17,775 nucleotides of DNA from UBA1738 sp045658645 (GTDB taxonomy: Bacteria > Bacillota > Clostridia > UBA1381). The notes below the pieces were generated by a model. It did no database searches and was not told the origin of the DNA. It worked only from the letters and a program-made list of their open reading frames with translations. A program made the position numbers and the translations under genes. The stretch covers positions 1 through 17,775 of the forward strand of contig JAZOVJ010000006.1 of the NCBI GenBank assembly GCA_045658645.1, written 5' to 3'. Below are positions 8,080 to 14,536 of the stretch, piece by piece. Position 1 is the stretch's first letter. Every line of letters begins with the position of its first letter.

Positions 8080-8809
8080 TTTGGTAAAAGATGATGAAAC
8101 TCTGGAGGATTTACAGCTTTCCGGGCTTTTTATTATTCAGAAAAAAGACGGTTTCCGCTTTGGGATAGATGCGGTGTTGCTTTCTGATTTTGCAAAGGAT
8201 ATAAAAGCCGAAAAGATGCTTGATATGTGCACAGGCAGCGGAATTGTTCCTGTTTTAATGTCGGCAAAAGCCAATATCCCCGAGATTTTCGGCATAGAAA
8301 TTCAGGAAGAAATTTTTGAAACGGCAAAAAGGACCCTTGAGCTTAACGGGCTTTCGGAAAGAATTCATTTCAGTCTGGGCGACATCAGAAAGGGTGCGGA
8401 AATATACGGAAAACGTCAGTTTGACCTGATTACCTGCAACCCGCCGTATATGCCTGCAGGAGCAGCGGTCAAAAATGAGCTTGACACAAAGGTGATTGCA
8501 CGCCACGAGATTATGTGTACTTTAGAGGATGTTATTTCCGTTGGTGCAAAGCTTTTAAAACAGTATGGGCATCTTGTTCTGGTGCATAAGCCGTCACGGC
8601 TTGCAGACATTCTTTGCCTGATGCGTGAGCATAAAATTGAGCCGAAGCGTATTCGGTTTATACATAAACAGGCGGGATGCGAGCCGAGCCTTGTTCTTGT
8701 GGACGGTGCATTTCTTGGCGGACGGGAGCTTCGTATCCTGCCGCCGCTATACCTCTTCTGTGAAAACGGAGAGGAAACTTTGGAACTTAAGAGGATTTAC
8801 GGACGATGA
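8060..8809 (+). CDS. TrmN6/YabB-like tRNA (adenine-N6)-methyltransferase
   Basis: This Rossmann-fold, SAM-dependent methyltransferase is of the YabB/YfiC type, which in E. coli makes N6-methyladenosine at position 37 of tRNA1(Val). Visible are RFGIDAVLLSDFA, the SAM-binding DMCTGSGIVPVL (about 55-66) and the N6-adenine catalytic motif NPPY (127-130). The linkage to rsmI just downstream also occurs in Bacillus (yabB-yabC). The start is uncertain. ATG at 8060 overlaps the mreB end by 20 bases. GTG at 8045 and TTG at 8081 are in frame too, and TTG would give MVKDDETLEDL, which resembles the B. subtilis start. None has a convincing SD, so translation is probably coupled to mreB. The C-terminal residues (LELKRIYGR) overlap rsmI by four bases. 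Confidence 0.85.
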   Translation: MCLQSADLVKDDETLEDLQLSGLFIIQKKDGFRFGIDAVLLSDFAKDIKAEKMLDMCTGSGIVPVLMSAKANIPEIFGIEIQEEIFETAKRTLELNGLSERIHFSLGDIRKGAEIYGKRQFDLITCNPPYMPAGAAVKNELDTKVIARHEIMCTLEDVISVGAKLLKQYGHLVLVHKPSRLADILCLMREHKIEPKRIRFIHKQAGCEPSLVLVDGAFLGGRELRILPPLYLFCENGEETLELKRIYGR

Positions 8810-9639
8810 GTGGAATTTTATATTTATGTGCAACGCCTATCGGTAATCTTGGCGATATATCGGCACGTTGCCTTGAAACCTTTGAAAATGCCGACCTTAT
8901 AGCTTGTGAGGATACAAGAAGAACGGTTCAGCTTTTGAATCATTTCGGGATAAAAAAGCAACTCACGAGCTATCACGAGCATAACAAGCGTGAAAAAGGC
9001 GAGTATATTATAAACCTTTTAAAAGACGGCAAAAATGTGGTTTTAGTGTCCGATGCAGGAACACCTGCTATTTCGGACCCCGGTGAAGATTTGGTGAAGC
9101 TCTGCATTGAGAACAACTTGCAGGTAACACCGATTCCGGGTTGTGTTGCGGGGATAAATGCCCTGATAGTATCAGGACTTTCTACCCGAAGATTTGCTTT
9201 TGAGGGATTTTTGTCGGTGAACAAGCGACACAGGAAAGAGCATTTGGAAAGCGTGAAAAACGATACCCACACCCTGATTTTCTATGAAGCGCCACACAAA
9301 TTGCCATACACACTTTCTGATATGCTGGAAATTTTAGGCGACAGAAGAATTGCGCTCTGCCGTGAACTTACAAAGCTTCACGAGGAAATAATCCGAACAA
9401 CGCTTCTTGAGGCGCAAAACCTTTACACCGAAACCTCGCCGAAAGGTGAATTTGTCATTGTAATCGAGGGTGCAAAGGAGCCGGAAAAGGAAGAAGCGTG
9501 GTGGGAAGCCTTGAGCGTGGAGGAGCATATTGAAAAGTATATTGCTGACGGCATTGACTCAAAAGAGGCAGTGAAAATGACGGCAAAGGACAGAAATATG
9601 CCAAAGCGTGAAGTGTATAACATTTACCATAACATATAA
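8806..9639 (+). CDS. rsmI: 16S rRNA (cytidine1402-2'-O)-methyltransferase RsmI
   Basis: RsmI is a tetrapyrrole-methylase-fold enzyme that 2'-O-methylates C1402 in the decoding centre of 16S rRNA. The 277 residues begin with the diagnostic LYLCATPIGNLGDISAR. They continue with ACEDTRRTVQLLNHFGI, VLVSDAGTPAISDPGEDLV, PIPGCVAGINALIVSGL, FEGFL, YEAPHKL, CRELTKLHEE and GEFVIVIEG, in the family order and at the expected length. The ATG at 8806 overlaps the preceding stop as ATGA, and an SD-like GAGGA lies 13-17 bases upstream, so translational coupling is likely. It ends the mreB-like operon and is followed directly by a strong terminator. Its partner gene rsmH is not in the window. Confidence 0.96.
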   Translation: MSGILYLCATPIGNLGDISARCLETFENADLIACEDTRRTVQLLNHFGIKKQLTSYHEHNKREKGEYIINLLKDGKNVVLVSDAGTPAISDPGEDLVKLCIENNLQVTPIPGCVAGINALIVSGLSTRRFAFEGFLSVNKRHRKEHLESVKNDTHTLIFYEAPHKLPYTLSDMLEILGDRRIALCRELTKLHEEIIRTTLLEAQNLYTETSPKGEFVIVIEGAKEPEKEEAWWEALSVEEHIEKYIADGIDSKEAVKMTAKDRNMPKREVYNIYHNI

Positions 9640-9670
9640 AAAGAAACCTGATGTCAGGTTTCTTTTTTTT
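9638..9670 (+). terminator. Terminator of the mreB-trmN6-rsmI operon
   Basis: A 13-bp inverted repeat, AAAAAGAAACCTG / CAGGTTTCTTTTT, has an ATGT loop and runs into eight T. It overlaps the rsmI stop codon. The A-run on its left gives a T-run on minus, so it may also end the convergent MocR transcript. Confidence 0.88.
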
Positions 9671-9723
9671 GTTGCGTTTTTTTCAAACTAAAGGATTCGC
9701 TTTCAGCGTATCTGTTCATTATT

Positions 9724-10785
9724 TTAACACCCAACCGCTCTTCTTTTTCTTCTTGTGCGGTTTAAGTGCCGTTCAAAATCGCCCGATGCGATAAACTCTG
9801 CCACTACAAGCTGTTCCAGCACCGACACGGTACAGGAATAAAACCCTGCCTTTTCGGCAAAAACGGACATAAGCCTATCGGGAATAACCATATACCCCAT
9901 ACGTATCGAGGGTGCTATGGTTTTTGAAAAAGTGTTCATATATATAACATTTTCTCCGTCCGCAAGCGAAAAAACGGTATCTTCACGCTTGGTCAGTCCC
10001 GAAAATTCCGAATCGAAATCGTCTTCTATAATAATTGCGCCATTCTCACTTGCCCAACGTATATATTCACGGCGCTTTGATGCGGTTGCAGTAATTCCGC
10101 TGGGGAAGCTGTTAAATGGCGTTATGTGAAGAACTTTTGCTTTCGTTCTGTCAAGCTCGTCCGACAAAATTCCGTCACTTCCCATTTTAAGCATATCACA
10201 TTTTGCGCCGTTTGTTTCGTATACCTTTCGTATTTTTCCATAGGACGGGTCTTCTAACGCAAAAAGATTGTCCCTTCCTAAAACCTGTACCAAAAGGGAA
10301 TAGAAATACTCTGCACCTGCGCCAATCAGAATATTTTCAGGCGAAGTGAAAATATCACGGCTCCTTGCAAGGTAGTCAGAAACCGCTTTTTTCAGCTCAA
10401 ATATGCCAAAGGGCAGAGATTTTTCCAGAAGGGCTTCACCGTAATTGGTAAGAACACGGCGCACTGTTTTAGAAAATACCGAGAATGGAAAATCTTCCAA
10501 AACCGAGCCTGTATGTGCCGTATGGTCTGATAGTTCCCGGTGCGGAACGGGGAAGATATCCTTATCATTGAAAATAACAAAATATCCACGCCGTTCTCTT
10601 GCCTCTATGTAACCCTCATCGGCAAGAATATCATAGGCGTGTTGCACAGTAATGACGCTTGTGCCGACATCTTCTGCAAGATTGCGCTTTGATGGCAGCT
10701 TGTCGCCGTACTTATATGCACCGCAAGTGATTTCCTCACGTATTTTTTCATAAAGCCTTATATATGCAAAATCCTGTCTTGACAT
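9724..10785 (-). pseudogene. MocR/PdxR-type regulator (GntR HTH + aminotransferase-like), C-terminally truncated
   Basis: The protein combines a GntR winged helix (residues 1-70; KLPSKRNLAEDVGTSVITVQ and DEGYIEARERRGYFV) with a PLP fold-type I aminotransferase domain. PLP-binding features are present: EDPSYGKIR, TPFNSFPSG where GabR-like proteins have TPSHQFPSG, IIIEDDFDSEF, and the Schiff-base lysine in NTFSKTIAPSIRMGY (Lys288). MocR proteins are normally about 450-480 residues. This one stops at 353 just after FERHLNRTRRKRR, where the small C-terminal aminotransferase domain should begin, so about 100 residues are missing. Only 84 bases remain before rsmI and no frame supplies the missing part, so the 3' end appears deleted, not frameshifted. 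It may be a decaying gene or a shortened regulator. The ATG at 10785 is 14 bases from AGGAGG, rather far. Its target genes cannot be inferred. Confidence 0.75.
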
Positions 10786-10820
10786 CTGGGTATATAAAAC
10801 CTCCTGTTTTTAATAAAATC

Positions 10821-10849
10821 ATATTACCACAAAAAATGATAAGAGTCAA
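10821..10849 (-). promoter_or_regulatory. Sigma-A promoter of the MocR-type gene
   Basis: On the minus strand TTGACT (10844-10849) and TAATAT (10821-10826) are separated by 17 bases, just downstream of the terminator of the kinase gene. MocR regulators often bind direct repeats over their own promoter; I see no convincing repeat here. Confidence 0.7.
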
Positions 10850-10852
10850 CAC

Positions 10853-10884
10853 AAAAAAAGCATTGCAGAAGCAATGCTTTTTTG
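10853..10884. terminator. Terminator of the cpsC-cpsD-like operon
   Basis: A stem of AAAAAAGCATTGC (10854-10866) with GCAATGCTTTTTT (10871-10883) and an AGAA loop lies just after the kinase stop codon. T-runs occur on both strands. It separates the kinase gene from the MocR promoter. Confidence 0.88.
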
Positions 10885-11739
10885 TTATTTTTTCTTTGTG
10901 TCTTTTGTCTTTTTCTCTTTATCGCCATAGGAATAAGATTTATCGCCGTAACCGTAACCGTAACCGTAACCATATCCATAGCGGTAACCATACTGCTTGT
11001 ACTTATGCTTATATGTCTTATAGCCGTATGCACTGTGGTCAACGCCGTTCAGGATATATCCCAATATCTTTGCTTCTGCCATTTTCAAGTTTGTCAGCGC
11101 ACGCTCGATTGATTCGTGGATTGTGCTGTTCTGGCGGATAACTACGATTACGCCGCTTGCATTTTTCGCCATAGCTGCGGCTTCTGTAACCACAGTAACC
11201 GGCGGTGTATCAACAAAAATATAGTCATACTTTTCGGAAAGCTCGGCAAACAAATCCTCCATTTCCTTTGAAGAAAGAAGCTCTGCAGGGTTCGGAGGAA
11301 TCTGACCTGATGTGATACAGTCAAGATTATGTCTTTCACAATGCTTTATAGCGTCCTTTGTTTCAATAAGTCCGCACAAAAGGTCAGAAAGTCCGTTTTC
11401 TCTTTCAATTGAAAGGTGGCGGTAAATTCTCGGCTTTCGGAGGTCGGCATCGATTACAAGAACCTTTGCATCTGTCTGTGCAAATGCGATTGCAAGGTTA
11501 AGGCAGGTTGTGGTTTTACCTTCTCCCGGGCTTGCGCTGGTTACGATAATCTTTTTACCGCCTTTAGAACCGCTTAAAGAAAAGCGGATATTTGTTCTTG
11601 CAGCCTTATAAGCTTCCTTTGTGACGAAATCGGTACAGTCGGTAAGAAGAGTGTTTGCACGAACAAGTGCAGAGTCATCGCTAAATCGGCTGTTGGCTCT
11701 TCTTACGTTAAAGTTTTTAATATGATTTAAAATACTCAT
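10885..11739 (-). CDS. CpsD/CapB-family bacterial tyrosine kinase (BY-kinase)
   Basis: This 284-residue protein is the cytoplasmic kinase of the BY-kinase type, which autophosphorylates on a C-terminal tyrosine cluster and governs polysaccharide polymerisation with a membrane activator. It has Walker A ASPGEGKTTT (Lys75), Walker A' VLVIDADLRKP (93-103), Walker B YIFVDTPP (173-180), the N-terminal EAYKAARTNIRFS segment for oligomer contacts, and IPPNPAELLSS. The tail after residue 236 holds 14 tyrosines in 34 residues, including a GYGYGYGYGYG run, then a basic end (EKKTKDTKKK). The tail is unusually regular for the family. Start ATG at 11739 has AGGAGG within the end of the upstream gene and overlaps its stop codon by one base (TAATG), so translation of the two genes is coupled. 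No polymerase, glycosyltransferase or phosphatase gene is next to the pair. Confidence 0.92.
   Translation of the reverse strand: MSILNHIKNFNVRRANSRFSDDSALVRANTLLTDCTDFVTKEAYKAARTNIRFSLSGSKGGKKIIVTSASPGEGKTTTCLNLAIAFAQTDAKVLVIDADLRKPRIYRHLSIERENGLSDLLCGLIETKDAIKHCERHNLDCITSGQIPPNPAELLSSKEMEDLFAELSEKYDYIFVDTPPVTVVTEAAAMAKNASGVIVVIRQNSTIHESIERALTNLKMAEAKILGYILNGVDHSAYGYKTYKHKYKQYGYRYGYGYGYGYGYGDKSYSYGDKEKKTKDTKKK
10946..10969. repeat. Four tandem CCGTAA hexamers inside the kinase tail
   Basis: Four exact copies of the 6-base unit lie end to end. On the minus strand they read GGTTAC and encode Gly-Tyr. Diverged GGATAT and CGCTAT units sit just upstream in the coding direction, suggesting growth from a shared unit. 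A change by one unit would stay in frame and add or remove one tyrosine. Confidence 0.9.
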
Positions 11740-12464
11740 TATCTCTTACCTCCTTTTTCGCCGTAGGAGTATCCCTCGTCCCGTTTTCCCGGAGTTAAAA
11801 CAAGGGATGGAATTTCTCCCAAAAGAGGTTCTTTGTATCTGTTAATGATGTCGTCACGGGACTTGACCCTTGTGTCAAAAAATTCGATACAGAATACGAT
11901 TAGAGCGCCAAGAGCAAGACCTAACGCAAAAGCAAACAAGGTATATTTTTTAACGTCCGGTGAATATGGTTTTTTCGGGATTTGTCCGTCTTCAAGGATT
12001 TTAACGCTACCTGCATTTACCACTCTTATAAGCTCGTCAGGAGCGTGAGTCAAAACACTGTGGCAGATTGCGTAAACATCCTCAGGGACTTCGCCGGTTA
12101 CCTTAATTTGCATAATTTCTGTTTCATTAAGCGGGCTCATTGAAATCATACCGCTCAGCTGACTGACAGAATATTTGTTTCCAACATCTTCTGCCACCTG
12201 AGCAAGAAATGTTCTTCTTTTCAAGATTTCCTTGTATGTAGTAGCAAGCTGCTGCGATGCCACAATGTTTGCGCCCGAAACGTCACTCGACTGTGTTCTT
12301 CTTGCGTTAACGTAAAGTGTACCGTCTGTGCGGTAAAGCGGAGTTACTATGAATTGAGCATAGAAAAATCCCGAAACGCAAAGGATAATTGCAGAAAGTG
12401 CTAAAATCCACCATCTGCGAAGAAAAATATTAATAAGGTCCGATATACTGAACTGTTCCTTCAA
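11739..12464 (-). CDS. Wzz/CpsC-type polysaccharide co-polymerase (BY-kinase activator)
   Basis: This 241-residue membrane protein controls exopolysaccharide chain length and activates the partner tyrosine kinase. It shows a short cytoplasmic N-terminus (SISDLINIFLRRWWIL), TM1 at about 19-38, and an extracellular Wzz domain (YRTDGTLYVNAR; SQQLATTYKEILKRRTFL). Then come the proline-rich PKKPYSPD motif, TM2 at about 178-198, and a cytoplasmic tail ending PGKRDEGYSYGEKGGKR. The start is taken as TTG at 12464, eight bases after AGGAG. The longer reading from ATG 12530 adds 22 hydrophobic residues with no SD and would place the SD within the gene. The last codons hold the SD for the kinase, and TAATG joins the two genes. 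The YSYG tail motif recurs in the kinase tail. Length and layout match CpsC of Gram-positive bacteria. Confidence 0.88.
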   Translation of the reverse strand: MKEQFSISDLINIFLRRWWILALSAIILCVSGFFYAQFIVTPLYRTDGTLYVNARRTQSSDVSGANIVASQQLATTYKEILKRRTFLAQVAEDVGNKYSVSQLSGMISMSPLNETEIMQIKVTGEVPEDVYAICHSVLTHAPDELIRVVNAGSVKILEDGQIPKKPYSPDVKKYTLFAFALGLALGALIVFCIEFFDTRVKSRDDIINRYKEPLLGEIPSLVLTPGKRDEGYSYGEKGGKR

Positions 12465-12520
12465 AAAATCAACTCCTAAAATCAAAACTGCTACCCAAAA
12501 AAACAGGCTTTCACAGGTTA

Positions 12521-12549
12521 AGTATAGCATATCGAAATGTCAAAAGCAA
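12521..12549 (-). promoter_or_regulatory. Sigma-A promoter of the cpsC-cpsD-like operon
   Basis: On the minus strand TTGCTT (12544-12549) and TATACT (12521-12526) are separated by 17 bases. A TTGACA also lies in the spacer but is only 11 bases from the -10. The leader to the TTG start is about 50 bases. Confidence 0.6.
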
Positions 12550-12566
12550 CAATTTTTCGTTTTTTG

Positions 12567-12595
12567 TTGAAAAAAGTGCTTTCCTATTATATAAT
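12567..12595 (+). promoter_or_regulatory. Sigma-A promoter of nth-hinT
   Basis: TTGAAA (12567-12572) and a perfect TATAAT (12590-12595) are separated by 17 bases. The transcript would start near 12602, giving a short leader with GGAGG at 12613-12617. It lies back to back with the cpsC-like promoter. Confidence 0.8.
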
Positions 12596-12625
12596 ATAAA
12601 CAAGTCGTTAACGGAGGTGGTTTGG

Positions 12626-13264
12626 TTGACAAAAAAAGAACGTGCAATTTTGGTTCTGGAAAAACTAAAGAAGCTTTATCCCGATGTAAAATGCACCCTT
12701 AACTACTCATCACCTCACGAAATGCTTTTTGCGACACAGATGTCGGCACAATGCACCGATGCACGTGTTAATATCGTTACCGAAACCCTGTTTAAAAAGT
12801 ATCCCGACCTTGAAAGCTTTGCAAATGCTGATTATGAGGAGCTTTGCGAGGACATTCGTTCAACAGGTTTTTACAGGAACAAGGCGAAGAATATAATCCT
12901 TGCGGCAAGGCGGATTTTAGACGTGTATGACGGCAAAGTCCCCGATACAATGGAAGCACTTTTAACCCTGCCGGGAACAGGCAGAAAAACGGCAAACCTT
13001 GTGCTTGGGGATATTTATAAAAAGCCTGCCGTTGTGGTGGATACCCATTGTATCAGGCTCTCAAGAAAAATTGGTCTTACAAAAGAGGAAGCCCCCGAAA
13101 AAATTGAGATGGACTTAAAAAAACTTATTCCGCCCGAAGAACAGCTTGACCTTTGCCACCGATTCGTTAACCACGGAAGGCTGGTATGTATCGCAAGAAA
13201 TCCCAAGTGCGAAATCTGTGGGATTAAGAATGAGTGCAAGGAATACAACAAGAAAGGAAAATAA
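12626..13264 (+). CDS. nth: Endonuclease III (DNA glycosylase/AP lyase)
   Basis: Endonuclease III removes oxidised pyrimidines from DNA and cuts the abasic site in base-excision repair. The 212 residues show the family's AQMSAQCTDARVN and GFYRNKAKNI, then the helix-hairpin-helix LPGTGRKTAN with the catalytic Lys121, and VDTHCIRLSRKIGL with the catalytic Asp139. A C-terminal 4Fe-4S cluster loop has C-x6-C-x2-C-x5-C (Cys188, 195, 198, 204). Start is TTG at 12626, eight bases after GGAGG. A GTG at 12617 in the same frame overlaps the SD itself and is unlikely. The gene is followed after two bases by hinT in an apparent two-gene unit; I saw no terminator between them. Confidence 0.95.
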   Translation: MTKKERAILVLEKLKKLYPDVKCTLNYSSPHEMLFATQMSAQCTDARVNIVTETLFKKYPDLESFANADYEELCEDIRSTGFYRNKAKNIILAARRILDVYDGKVPDTMEALLTLPGTGRKTANLVLGDIYKKPAVVVDTHCIRLSRKIGLTKEEAPEKIEMDLKKLIPPEEQLDLCHRFVNHGRLVCIARNPKCEICGIKNECKEYNKKGK

Positions 13265-13266
13265 AA

Positions 13267-13611
13267 ATGGAAGATTGTTTGTTTTGTAAAATTATAAAGG
13301 GAGAAATCCCGTCAGACAAGGTGTATGAGGACGAAATGGTGTATGCATTCCGTGATATTGCACCACAGGCACCGCATCACATCGTAATTATCCCGAAGCT
13401 GCATTTTGCATCTGCAAATGAGGTGACAGAAGAAAATTCAAAGTATATTGCACGTATTTTTGAGGTTGTCCCGAAAATTGCGGCAGAGCTTGGCTTTTCA
13501 GAGAACGGCTATCGCGTTGTGAATAACTGCGGCGAAGACGGGCTTCAGACCGTGAAGCATCTGCATTTTCACTTGATGGGCGGACGCAAATTTATGTGGC
13601 CTGCAGGCTGA
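13267..13611 (+). CDS. HIT-family purine nucleoside phosphoramidase (HinT-like)
   Basis: HIT proteins hydrolyse purine nucleoside phosphoramidates and adenylated substrates. The 114 residues have the usual start DCLFCKIIKGEIPSDKVYEDE, then HIVIIPKLHF, and near the C-terminus the catalytic histidine triad HLHFHLMGG. CxxC in CLFC is a common zinc site in this subfamily. The length matches HinT (110-120). ATG at 13267 has GAAAGG eight bases upstream; a longer upstream reading would overlap nth and lacks an SD. It follows nth by two bases. No clear hairpin terminator is visible between its stop and the next promoter at 13658. Confidence 0.93.
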   Translation: MEDCLFCKIIKGEIPSDKVYEDEMVYAFRDIAPQAPHHIVIIPKLHFASANEVTEENSKYIARIFEVVPKIAAELGFSENGYRVVNNCGEDGLQTVKHLHFHLMGGRKFMWPAG

Positions 13612-13657
13612 TTTTGCGGCAAATTTAAAGTATTCTGCTAAAAAAATCATAAAAAAC

Positions 13658-13687
13658 TTGACATCTACACATAATTTGGGGTATAAT
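13658..13687 (+). promoter_or_regulatory. Strong sigma-A promoter of rpsU-yqeY
   Basis: A perfect TTGACA (13658-13663) and perfect TATAAT (13682-13687) are separated by 18 bases. The transcript would start near 13694, leaving a leader of about 87 bases before the rpsU ATG, long for such a small gene. Confidence 0.88.
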
Positions 13688-13693
13688 GACTAT

Positions 13694-13780
13694 TGTGGGT
13701 AATTATGAGAATATCATATTTTTCCATATTATCCATCAAACAGCCGGAAGAATTGTTTTGCCGGAGGGAGGGAAATACAA
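13694..13780 (+). promoter_or_regulatory. rpsU leader with short hairpin overlapping the ribosome-site flank
   Basis: CCGGAA (13744-13749) can pair with TTGCCGG (13758-13764, one bulged G). The right arm ends in the first bases of the GGAGGGAGGG ribosome site (13763-13772). This could modulate S21 translation but matches no leader family I can name. An ATG at 13686 that opens 63 codons sits at the promoter -10 and is not credible. Confidence 0.35.
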
Positions 13781-13957
13781 ATGTCAGAAATTCGTGTTAA
13801 AGAAAATGAATCACTTGACAGCGCTCTTAGAAGATTTAAGCGTCAGTGCGCAAAATCAGGTGTTATGTCAGAAATAAGAAAACGTGAACACTACGAAAAG
13901 CCAAGCGTAAAGCGTAAGAAGAAGTCCGAGGCAGCTCGTAAGAGAAAGTTCAAATAA
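13781..13957 (+). CDS. rpsU: 30S ribosomal protein bS21
   Basis: The 58-residue, highly basic protein starts SEIRVKENESLDSALRRFKR and ends KRKKKSEAARKRKFK, the standard bS21 pattern. bS21 binds near the anti-Shine-Dalgarno end of 16S rRNA and helps initiation. The start is fixed by the strong GGAGGGAGGG site eight bases upstream. It is first in an operon with yqeY, one base after its stop, the usual Firmicutes arrangement. Confidence 0.97.
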   Translation: MSEIRVKENESLDSALRRFKRQCAKSGVMSEIRKREHYEKPSVKRKKKSEAARKRKFK

Positions 13958-13958
13958 G

Positions 13959-14402
13959 ATGACTTTAAAAGAGAGATTGGCTGACGATTTAAAGTCAGCA
14001 ATGAAAGAAAAAAATGTAATCCGTAAAAACACCGTGCAGATGGTTCGTGCCGCTGTGCTTCAGTTTGAAAAGGATAATAAGGTAACTCTTGAAGACGATG
14101 GTGTATTAGAGGTAATTGCGAAGCAGTTAAAGCAGCGCAAGGACGCTCTCCCTGATTATGAAAAGAGTGGCCGAGACGATTTAATCGCCGACTTAAAGGC
14201 GGAAATGGATGTTTTGATGGAGTATCTGCCAAAGCAGTTAACCCGCGACGAGCTTGAGGTTATAGTTAAAGAGATAATCGAAGAGGTCGGAGCAGCTTCC
14301 GTAAAGGATATGGGAAAGGTTATGGCTGCGGCAAAAGCAAAAACCGTTGGCAGAGCTGACGGTCGTATGATAAATGAGGTTGCAAAAGCTCTTTTGTCAT
14401 AA
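13959..14402 (+). CDS. yqeY: GatB/YqeY domain protein
   Basis: This 147-residue protein is homologous to the C-terminal helical domain of GatB, the amidotransferase subunit that binds tRNA. Features are LKERLADDLKSAMKEKN, RAAVLQFEKDNK, EVIAKQLKQRKDALPDYEKSGRDD, EYLPKQLTRDELE and DMGKVMAAAKAKTVGRADGRMINEVAKALL, spanning the full usual length (about 147-150). A role in tRNA interaction is inferred from homology; a firm function for the stand-alone protein is not established. The ATG begins one base after the rpsU stop and has no separate SD, so translation is likely coupled. Confidence 0.95.
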   Translation: MTLKERLADDLKSAMKEKNVIRKNTVQMVRAAVLQFEKDNKVTLEDDGVLEVIAKQLKQRKDALPDYEKSGRDDLIADLKAEMDVLMEYLPKQLTRDELEVIVKEIIEEVGAASVKDMGKVMAAAKAKTVGRADGRMINEVAKALLS

Positions 14403-14420
14403 TTAAATTAAGAACAAATT

Positions 14421-14449
14421 GACCCTCTGTTCCGAACGGACGGAGGGTC
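14421..14449 (+). terminator. GC-rich hairpin between yqeY and tRNA-Thr, without a U-tract
   Basis: GACCCTC (14421-14427) pairs with GAGGGTC (14443-14449). The stem continues inward as TG/CG and TCC/GGA around a GAAC loop, with one bulged T. No T-run follows (CGTGTTATC), so termination here should be poor. The tRNA 5' end is nine bases downstream. It may be a processing or stabilising hairpin within a rpsU-yqeY-tRNA transcript. Confidence 0.5.
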
Positions 14450-14458
14450 GTGTTATCT

Positions 14459-14533
14459 GCTGGTGTGGCTCAAAGGTAGAGCAGAGGTATCGTAAACCTC
14501 AGGTTGCAAGTTCGATTCTTGTCACCAGCTCCA
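14459..14533 (+). tRNA. tRNA-Thr (anticodon CGT)
   Basis: A full cloverleaf can be drawn. The acceptor is GCTGGTG/CACCAGC. The D stem is GCTC/GAGC with a 7-base loop (AAAGGTA). The anticodon stem is GAGGT/ACCTC with loop ATCGTAA, so the anticodon is CGT at 14491-14493. The T stem is GCAAG/CTTGT with TTCGATT. The discriminator is T and CCA is encoded (14531-14533). It decodes ACG. The only non-Watson-Crick stem pair is G-T in the T stem. No own promoter is obvious; it is probably read from the rpsU promoter. Confidence 0.96.
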
Positions 14534-14536
14534 AAT

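Noticed and set aside
9640..9723. Frameshifted continuation of the MocR gene
   Set aside because: An alternative frame reads on for about 25 codons but gives low-complexity residues unlike the MocR C-terminus and runs into the rsmI terminator.
10946..10969. CCGTAA tandem array as a CRISPR or other noncoding array
   Set aside because: Units are six bases with no spacers, all in frame inside the kinase gene and encoding Gly-Tyr.
10824..11042. Minus-strand open frame with a Thr-Val repeat
   Set aside because: A second frame of the same kinase repeat, overlapping the kinase gene and its terminator.
10764..11141. Plus-strand open frame with an Arg-Asn repeat (RNRNRNRN)
   Set aside because: It is the antisense reading of the hexamer repeat in the kinase tail and crosses a terminator; no SD or homology.
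13686..13877. 63-codon frame starting in the rpsU promoter
   Set aside because: Its ATG overlaps the -10 box, so it would lie upstream of the transcript start, and it runs out of frame through rpsU.
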